This document shows positions 57,792 through 64,000 of a stretch of DNA of 64,000 nt, one piece after another. The position numbers and the translations under genes are program-made. Origin of the DNA: Lentzea atacamensis. GTDB taxonomy: Bacteria > Actinomycetota > Actinomycetes > Mycobacteriales > Pseudonocardiaceae. The notes beneath the pieces were generated by a model. That model was not told where the DNA came from, searched no databases, and saw nothing but the letters and a program-made list of their open reading frames with translations. Location of the stretch: positions 243,958-307,957 of the forward strand of contig NZ_QLTT01000010.1 in NCBI RefSeq assembly GCF_003269295.1, read 5' to 3'. The first letter of the stretch is position 1. Each line of letters begins with the position of its first letter.

Positions 57792-60773
57792 CTATTCCAG
57801 CAGACCCCGGTCGTACGCGATGGCCACCGCCTCCGCACGCCGGGAGGCCCCCAGCTTCGCCATGATCCGGGAAAGGTGCACGGAAACGGTCTTCTCGCTG
57901 ATGTACAGCTCCTCGCCGACCTCGCGGTTCGTCCGTCCGGACGCGACCAGTGCGAGCACCGCGCGTTCACGAGGGGTGAAGAGGTCGAGGTGCTCCCGCG
58001 CGGGTTCGTCCGCCCTGAGGGTGATGCGGGCACGCTTGGCGCACGACGCCACGGCTTCCTGCAGCGGCACGGCCTTGAGCCTGGTCGCCACCTCGTCGGC
58101 GAGGCGCAGCTGTTCCGCGGCTTCGTCGCGGTGGTTCTCCTTGGCCTCCGCGCCCAGCAACGCCTCCGCGAGCCGCCACCGGCACAGCGCCTGCTCGAAG
58201 ACCAGGCCGTAGCCGAACCCGTCGACGGCCTTCCGCCACAGCTCCGGGTCGCCGGGACCCTGGAGCCGGGACTCCTCGGCGTTGGCGCGGGCCAGCCAGG
58301 CGCGTCCTTCCGGCCCGAGGGTGCCGGCGCGCGGCTTGCCGTTCCGCGCGGTCAGCCGCACGTGCTCGGCGAGCTTGCGGCCCGCTTCGACGGCGTTCTC
58401 CTCGGCCTCGGTGTCCCGCTTGCGACGTGCCTTCGCGGCGACGTCCGCGTACGCCGCGATGCCGATCGCGCCGATCCGGATGTCCGCGAGCACCCAGGGG
58501 CCGCCGAGCTTGCGAGTCCACTCCAGCGCGTCCGTGACCCGCTCGACGGCGAGCTCAGGCCTGCCGCGCCACAGCGCGACCTCCGCGCCCGTGCCACCGG
58601 TGATCAGCGCGATCTGGATGTCGCGGTGCCAGTCGCTGCGCAGCTTCGTGATCAGCCGCTCGGTCTCGGCCAGCTCGCCCCGCCCGACCGTGAGGTGCGT
58701 GCGCGCCGCCGCCAGCCGGGCCAGCACCGTCGACGACACGGACATGCCGGGCGGCTCGCTGGCCCACGCCGCGTAGTCCCAGTCGCCGATGTAGTAGTGC
58801 ACCAGCAACTGCAGGATGCGGATCTCCAGCCCGAACATGCTCCAGGTCAGGCCGGTCTCCTTGGCCCGGTTGCCCGCCTCGTTGAACACGCGGGCTGCCT
58901 CGGCCAGTTCACCCTGGTCGTAGTGCATCAGGCCGTAGTAGTACCAAGCCCTCAGTTCGTTGTTGAACGCGCCGACCTCACGCGCGCTCTTGATCGCGCG
59001 CTCGAAGCTCTCCTTGGCCTCGGCGTGCCGCATCGCGTGGTCGTCGAGGATGGCCAGCGTGCCCAGCGCGTCGGCGACCGCGCCGGGAGCGTTCGCCGTC
59101 CTGCCGTCCGCGATCGCCAGCTCGGCGGCCTCGCGTGCGGCAGCGTCCTTGCGTTGCTGGCGCAGCGACGACGCCTTGCCCGCCAGCACACGGGCGCGGG
59201 TGGGACTGGGTTCGCGGTCGTACACGAGGTCGAGCGCCTTCGCGATGACCGTGAAGTGCTCCTCCTCGTTGCCGTCCAGGATCGACAACGCCTGCGCGAG
59301 CCGCAGCCACACCTCGGCTGCCTCCTCCGGTGTCTGCTCGGAGGTGAGCGCCTTGGTGGCGCTGCGGGCGAACGCGACGGCCCGCTCCGGCTGCCCGGCC
59401 GTGCCCGCGACCCAGGAGGCCCGCCTCAGCAGCACCGCCTCGTCCACATCGGACGGACGATCGGCCGCCGCCACCGCGTTCCACAGGTTGAGCGCCTTTT
59501 CCAGGTACCGCAACGACTCCGCAGGTGCACCGGCGCGTTCGGCCTCCTTGGCCGCCTTGATCGAGGCCCTCAACGCCTGCGGCAGGTCGTGGCTCTGGAA
59601 GGCGTGGTGCGCGAGGGCTGCCGCGGCACCGCGTTCGTCCAGGTGCTCTGCCAGGTAACGGGCATAGGCGGCATGCAGCCGCACCCGCTCGCCCGGCAGC
59701 AGGTCTCCGTACACGGCCTCCCTGAGCAGGGCGTGCCGGAAGATGTAGACCTCGTCGTCGTTCACGACGAGCAGGTGGTGCTGGACGAGCTCGCGCAACG
59801 CGGTGTCGAGGTCGACGTCGGACATGCCCGCGACCTCGCGGAGCCGGTCGTGCCGGACCCGGCGGCCCCGCACCGAGGCGACGCGCACCACGTGCTGGGC
59901 TTGCGGGCTGAGGCGTTCGACCCGGCTGAGGAGCACGTCGGCCAGCGCGGACGGCAACGACGACCGGTCGTCGCAGGTGGCCACCGCGATGAGCTCTTCC
60001 GCGAAGAAGGCGTTGCCCTCCGAACGTTCCGCGACCTGCTGCACGACGTCCTCGGGCAGGTCGTCGGACAGCGCCTCGACGAACCGGCGGGCGTCCGCCG
60101 CGTTGAACGGCGAGAGGTCGAGGCGTTCCACCGCGGGCAACCGGACCAGCTCGGACAGCAAGGGCCGCAACGGATGGCTGCGGTGCAGGTCGTCCGCGCG
60201 GTAGGTGCAGACGACCAGCAGGCGCTGGGAACGCAGGCGGGACAACAGGAACGACAGCAGGTACCGCGTGGAGGCGTCCGCCCAGTGCAGGTCCTCGACG
60301 ACGAGCAGCACGCGCTGGCGTTCGGAGAGATCGCCGAGCAGCCCCAGCACGGCGTCGAACAGCTGGAGCTGACCGACGTCCTGCTCCGGCCTGCGTCCGG
60401 GGAGGAGGCCGGGCGCGGTCATGCCCTCGGTGCCGGGCTCCCGTTCGGCGGGAAGTGCCAGCTGGGGCAGCAACATCGCGAGCGCCGGGCGGTTCGTGAT
60501 GTCCTTGAGGGTGCCGAGCGCCTCCGCGAACGGCAGGTACGGCAGGCCGGTCTCGCCCGCGTCGAGGCACCGTCCCATGAGGACGAGCGTGTCCTCGGCG
60601 CTGGCGGCCAGTTCGTCGATCAGCCGCGTCTTGCCGACACCCGCGTCGCCCGCCAGCAGCACCGCCCCCGCGGTGCCCTCACCAGCCCGAGCCAGCGCGG
60701 CGCGCAACCGGTCCAGCTCGCGGTCGCGCGCGACCAACGGGATTCCTGAACCGAGGCGTGCCACGAGTGGCAT
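57792..60773 (-). CDS. LuxR-family LAL regulator with AAA ATPase domain
   Basis: The protein has 993 residues from ATG 60773 (MPLVARLGSGIPLVARDREL). The N-terminal AAA domain has Walker A (GDAGVGKTRL, residues about 42-51) and Walker B (LLVVEDLHWAD). The middle is an alpha-solenoid (TPR-like helical pairs, residues about 430-900). The C-terminus is a LuxR HTH (LFTPRERAVLALVASGRTNR; GEELYISEKTVSVHLSRIMA). Large ATP-binding LuxR (LAL) proteins often activate secondary-metabolite or catabolic operons. It lies 118 bases upstream of the ABC exporter, same strand. Confidence 0.93.
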   Translation of the reverse strand: MPLVARLGSGIPLVARDRELDRLRAALARAGEGTAGAVLLAGDAGVGKTRLIDELAASAEDTLVLMGRCLDAGETGLPYLPFAEALGTLKDITNRPALAMLLPQLALPAEREPGTEGMTAPGLLPGRRPEQDVGQLQLFDAVLGLLGDLSERQRVLLVVEDLHWADASTRYLLSFLLSRLRSQRLLVVCTYRADDLHRSHPLRPLLSELVRLPAVERLDLSPFNAADARRFVEALSDDLPEDVVQQVAERSEGNAFFAEELIAVATCDDRSSLPSALADVLLSRVERLSPQAQHVVRVASVRGRRVRHDRLREVAGMSDVDLDTALRELVQHHLLVVNDDEVYIFRHALLREAVYGDLLPGERVRLHAAYARYLAEHLDERGAAAALAHHAFQSHDLPQALRASIKAAKEAERAGAPAESLRYLEKALNLWNAVAAADRPSDVDEAVLLRRASWVAGTAGQPERAVAFARSATKALTSEQTPEEAAEVWLRLAQALSILDGNEEEHFTVIAKALDLVYDREPSPTRARVLAGKASSLRQQRKDAAAREAAELAIADGRTANAPGAVADALGTLAILDDHAMRHAEAKESFERAIKSAREVGAFNNELRAWYYYGLMHYDQGELAEAARVFNEAGNRAKETGLTWSMFGLEIRILQLLVHYYIGDWDYAAWASEPPGMSVSSTVLARLAAARTHLTVGRGELAETERLITKLRSDWHRDIQIALITGGTGAEVALWRGRPELAVERVTDALEWTRKLGGPWVLADIRIGAIGIAAYADVAAKARRKRDTEAEENAVEAGRKLAEHVRLTARNGKPRAGTLGPEGRAWLARANAEESRLQGPGDPELWRKAVDGFGYGLVFEQALCRWRLAEALLGAEAKENHRDEAAEQLRLADEVATRLKAVPLQEAVASCAKRARITLRADEPAREHLDLFTPRERAVLALVASGRTNREVGEELYISEKTVSVHLSRIMAKLGASRRAEAVAIAYDRGLLE

Positions 60774-60784
60774 GCTCGCACATG

Positions 60785-60940
60785 TCATGCGCCGGTGCCG
60801 CCGGCTTTCGCAGTCGTGGGGTGGATCACTCGCCGCAGCCACGACGGCAGCGGGCCGTGCGACCGCTGCCAGTTGCAACGAGCGTTGCCGCGCCGGTACT
60901 CGATCTCCGCTTTGATCGCCTCAGGGGTCCATTCCGTCAT
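60785..60940 (-). CDS. 51-residue small protein before the LAL gene
   Basis: ATG 60940 to TGA 60785. The sequence begins MTEWTPEAIKAEIEYRRGNA and contains CNWQRSHGPLPSWLRRVIHP, a folded-looking helix with Trp and one Cys; it ends in AKAGGTGA. The codon pattern is coding-like, with third positions mostly G/C. It lies 11 bases upstream of the LAL gene and 71 bases downstream of the SARP gene on the same strand, so all three could be co-transcribed. Function unknown. Confidence 0.6.
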   Translation of the reverse strand: MTEWTPEAIKAEIEYRRGNARCNWQRSHGPLPSWLRRVIHPTTAKAGGTGA

Positions 60941-61010
60941 GACCACGAGGTTCGTCCTGAGGCCTCACCTCAGGCATCGGGCGATCACGCAGTCCTGCCC
61001 GGCGAACCCC

Positions 61011-63845
61011 TTACCCCACCGTCACCGCGCGGGCTCTGGCCAGGCGAGCCCTCACCCCGTCCGCCTCGGAGGCTCCCAGCTCGGTGAACAACGCGAGCGC
61101 CCGCTGCCAGTGCGCCGCCGCCCCCGCCGCGCCGAGCCGGTCGAACACCGCCGCCAGCCGGTCGTGTGCCAGCGCCTGGTGGTACGGCGACACCGCGTCG
61201 CACGCCACCGCCAGCGCCAGGCGAGCCGATGACAACGCGCCGTCGGTGTCGCCGGTCTCCAGCAACGCCGTGGAGATGTCGACGTGGCACGACGCCTCGC
61301 CGCACTGTTCGCCCACCTCGTGGTACATCCGCAGGGCGACCCGCAGCCAGGGCATCGCGTCGTCGAAGCGCTGCGTCGTCAGGTACAGGACCCCGAGGTG
61401 GTGGTGGGCGTTGGCCTCGGCCCACTTCGACCCGGCGACCCGCGAGATCTCCATGGCCTCGCGGTAGTGCGCCTCGGCCTCGGCGGCACGACCGAGGTCC
61501 TGCAGCGTGCCGGCGATCGTGGTCAGCGCTCGGGCCTGTTGGTGCACGTCTCCCTTGCGGCGGGCCACTTCCAGGGCGCCGCGCTGGGCGTGCAGAGCCT
61601 CGTCGTGCCGTTCCAGCTGCACCAACGCCACGCCCAGGTTGAACTGCATGACGAACCGGGCGTCGTCGTCGTTCAGCGCTGTGGCGGCCTGCAACGCGGC
61701 TTCCGTGATGCGCAACGAGGTTTCGCGCTCCGTTCGCAGCCACAGGTACCGCGACAACGTGTACGGCAGCTGCCAGGCGTGGACGTGCCAGCCGGCGGCG
61801 AAGGCGAGTTCCGTGGCCGCGATCAGGTTGGCACGTTCGGCGTCGAACCAGGCCATCGCGTCCGCCGCACCGGACAGCGCCGGCACGTGGACCGGGCGGT
61901 GCTCCGGCGCCACCAGGACGCTGCCGCGGTTGATCGGGAGCATGCCGTCGGCCAGGTCCGCGCAGTGCAGGTAGTAGTCGAGCATGCGACCGGTGGCGGT
62001 ACGGCGTTCCGGTTCGGAGAGCTCGCCGGCCAGGGTCTTGGTGTAGACGCGGACCATGTCGTGGGCCACGTACCGGCCGGGCTCGCCGACGGACAGCAGG
62101 TTGGCGGCGGTCAGCGCGTCCAGGGCCCGCTGGGCTTCCGTCAGCGGGACGTCACCCATCGCCGCGACGACGTGGGTGCTGAGGTCCGCGCCGGGGTGCA
62201 GGCCGATGATCGCGAGCAACCGGGACGGCAGCGGCGGCAGAGCACGGCGTGAGGCGTCGAGAGCGGCTCTTACGGTGCCCTCACCGTCCTCCAGGCCGAG
62301 TGCGGCGAGCCGTCCGTGCTCGTCCTGCAGCTCCTCGACGAGCTCGGCCACGCGCAAACGAGGGGACACGGCGAGCCGGGCGGCGGCGATGCGCAACGCC
62401 AGCGGCAGCCCGTCGCACAGCTCGGCCAGCTCGCGGAAGGCGTGCGTCTCGATGTCCGAGCGTCCGGCGATGCGACCCAGGACGTCCACGGCGGCGTCCT
62501 GGTCGAGCATGTCGAGCTCGATCAGCTTGGCCTCGACCTGGGCGACCAGGCCGACCAGGCGGCGGCGCGAGGTCACCACGACGCACGAGGGCGCGCCGGG
62601 CAGCAACGGCAGCAGGTCGGCTGAGCTGCGGACGTTGTCCAGCATCACCAGCATGCGGCGGTCGGCCAGCAGCGTCCGCAGCAGGGCAGAGCGTTCGTCC
62701 ACCGAGACGGGGGTGTCGCCGGCCGGCACACCGAGGGCGCGCAGGAACCGGTTGAGCACCTCACCGATCTCCAGCGGCTCCCGGTTCGGGTCGTAGCCGT
62801 GGACGTCGACGTAGAGCTGGCCGTCCGGGAACTCGTCGCGCACCCGGTGCGACCAGTGCAGCGCGAGCGCCGTCTTGCCCACACCCGCGGGACCGGTCAC
62901 GAGCAGCACCGGGCCGTCATGATCACGCAGCAGCGCGTCCATGAGCGCCTGCTCGGCGTCCCTGCCGATCAACGCGACGGGAGCACGCGGGAGCTGCGCG
63001 GGAATCGTCACCGGCGCGGGTTCCGGGGCGGCTGCCTGCGGGGGCACGCGCACCGGCGGGCGTTCCGGCTCCGGGCTGTCGCCCGCCAGCACGGCCTGGT
63101 GCACGCGGCGCAGTTCGGGGCCGGGCTCGACCCCCAGCTCCTCGATCAGCACGCGACGGGCCTCGCGGTAGGCAGCCAGGGCCTCCGCCTGCCGGCCGGC
63201 CTGGACCAGCGCGCGCATCAGCAGGCCGTGGCCGCGTTCGCGCAACGGGTGCTCGGCGACCATCGAGGTCAGCTGGGACACCAGCTCGGATCCCTGTCCG
63301 ATCGCCAGGCCCAGTTCGGCGCGTTCCTCCAGCACGGCCAGGCGGCGTTCCACGAGACGACCGCGTTCGACGTCGGCGAAGAGGCCGGAGACACCGCCAA
63401 GGGGCTCGGCGCGGAACAGCGCGAGGGCGTCGTCCAGCTCGACCGCGGCTCCGGCGAGATCACCCGCCGCGCGCATGCGGTTCGCGAGCAGGACCTGACG
63501 TTCGAACACGTCGAGGTCCAGCGCTCCGGACTCGACGCGCAACAGGTAGCCGTCGCCGACCGACGTCAGCAGCTCGGCCGGGGCCCGGCGAGCGCGGGCC
63601 GGCTCCAGCGCTCTGCGCAGTCCGGCCACGTAGGTCTGGACCAAATTCACCGCGCTGGAGGGCACGTTGTCGCCCCAGACCGCCTCGATGATCTGCCCGC
63701 GGCTGACCGGTGTGTTGCGCGCCAACAGGAGCACCGCGAGGACGGCGCGCTGCTTCGCCGCACCGAGATCAACCTCTTGACCTGCGCGAACGACTCGGAG
63801 AAGGCCGAGAACCTCGAACCGCAGGGGCTCCTCGCCGTGCGTCAC
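61011..63845 (-). CDS. AfsR/SARP-family regulator (OmpR-type DNA-binding, BTAD, NB-ARC, TPR)
   Basis: This is a 944-residue protein. Residues 8-95 are the winged-helix DNA-binding domain (LRFEVLGLLRVVRAGQEVDL; AVWGDNVPSSAVNLVQTYVA). Residues 100-255 are the bacterial transcriptional activation domain (GRQAEALAAYREARRVLIEE; LGVEPGPELRRVHQAVL). Residues 285-600 are NB-ARC (GPAGVGKTALALHW; MLVMLDNVRSSADLLPLLPG; ELCDGLPLALRIAAARL). TPR repeats follow to the end. AfsR-type proteins integrate phosphorylation or nucleotide state to activate antibiotic and other genes. No biosynthetic cluster is visible in the window. Confidence 0.94.
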   Translation of the reverse strand: MTHGEEPLRFEVLGLLRVVRAGQEVDLGAAKQRAVLAVLLLARNTPVSRGQIIEAVWGDNVPSSAVNLVQTYVAGLRRALEPARARRAPAELLTSVGDGYLLRVESGALDLDVFERQVLLANRMRAAGDLAGAAVELDDALALFRAEPLGGVSGLFADVERGRLVERRLAVLEERAELGLAIGQGSELVSQLTSMVAEHPLRERGHGLLMRALVQAGRQAEALAAYREARRVLIEELGVEPGPELRRVHQAVLAGDSPEPERPPVRVPPQAAAPEPAPVTIPAQLPRAPVALIGRDAEQALMDALLRDHDGPVLLVTGPAGVGKTALALHWSHRVRDEFPDGQLYVDVHGYDPNREPLEIGEVLNRFLRALGVPAGDTPVSVDERSALLRTLLADRRMLVMLDNVRSSADLLPLLPGAPSCVVVTSRRRLVGLVAQVEAKLIELDMLDQDAAVDVLGRIAGRSDIETHAFRELAELCDGLPLALRIAAARLAVSPRLRVAELVEELQDEHGRLAALGLEDGEGTVRAALDASRRALPPLPSRLLAIIGLHPGADLSTHVVAAMGDVPLTEAQRALDALTAANLLSVGEPGRYVAHDMVRVYTKTLAGELSEPERRTATGRMLDYYLHCADLADGMLPINRGSVLVAPEHRPVHVPALSGAADAMAWFDAERANLIAATELAFAAGWHVHAWQLPYTLSRYLWLRTERETSLRITEAALQAATALNDDDARFVMQFNLGVALVQLERHDEALHAQRGALEVARRKGDVHQQARALTTIAGTLQDLGRAAEAEAHYREAMEISRVAGSKWAEANAHHHLGVLYLTTQRFDDAMPWLRVALRMYHEVGEQCGEASCHVDISTALLETGDTDGALSSARLALAVACDAVSPYHQALAHDRLAAVFDRLGAAGAAAHWQRALALFTELGASEADGVRARLARARAVTVG

Positions 63846-64000
63846 CGACCTGTCCTTCGCCTGGTGGTCACCTGGAGCTTGAAGATCACTTCAGTCGGGC
63901 TCCAGTCGTGCTGTAGAAGGCATTCTTACGCTTAGCGTGTCCAACCAACCACAGACGGCGAGATCAACGGAAACCGAGATCGAGCAGTCGGAGCAGGTTG

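Noticed and set aside
57876..60749. 957-codon plus-strand frame over the LAL regulator
   Set aside because: Antisense shadow of a gene with clear AAA and LuxR domains.

Overview
The window is high-GC DNA from an actinomycete, most likely of the Pseudonocardiales (Lentzea/Saccharothrix/Actinosynnema type). The markers are Lsr2, three helix-turn-helix/DUF5753 regulators with a DUF397 partner, type VII secretion (WXG100/EspG) genes, a DUF3817 protein, a CsoR repressor, and SARP/AfsR and LuxR-LAL giant regulators. The genus is inferred from gene content only.

Positions 1-18,100 look like accessory DNA. From left to right this holds the 3' end of a DUF499-type defence-island ATPase; an orphan protein resembling the N-terminal domain of septum-site protein Ssd; a DUF397/HTH-DUF5753 pair facing a tight six-gene operon of four small proteins and two more DUF5753 regulators, with two matching palindromes in the shared promoter region; an eight-gene type VII secretion substrate locus (EspG-like chaperone, WXG-like proteins, DUF3558 lipoprotein, PPE-like protein, membrane proteins) without core secretion genes; then a replication-relaxation protein, several very small ORFs, two dense arrays of CGAGAC/GTCTCG sites, and a large serine recombinase. 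The recombinase frame runs antisense through a complete tRNA-Leu gene. I read this as the right border of an integrative element; its left end lies outside the window.

From 18.1 kb the sequence looks like ordinary chromosome: csoR, lsr2, a fused aminodeoxychorismate synthase, a decayed IS3-family element with intact ends and a 4-bp target duplication, an ECF sigma factor with a membrane partner, and a membrane-anchored metallophosphoesterase. Next come a polyamine operon (PLP decarboxylase, speD, speE), an S9 peptidase, a frameshifted DUF1295 pseudogene, and gcvT-glyA behind a tandem glycine riboswitch.

From 34.9 to 49.4 kb there are small membrane proteins and a repeat-rich spacer, a racemase/acyl-CoA dehydrogenase pair next to fadA-fadB (fatty-acid and branched-chain beta-oxidation), an AraC regulator preceded by a possible small RNA under a DasR-like operator, a DM13 protein, a LacI regulator, an ACT-GNAT protein and a secreted phytase-like esterase.

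From 49.4 to 64 kb there is a sugar ABC operon (binding protein, two permeases, GH1 beta-glucosidase) with a CebR-type operator, which suggests cellobiose or cello-oligosaccharide uptake and intracellular hydrolysis. It is followed by an FtsX-type ABC exporter pair, a LuxR-LAL regulator, a 51-residue small protein and an AfsR/SARP-type regulator.
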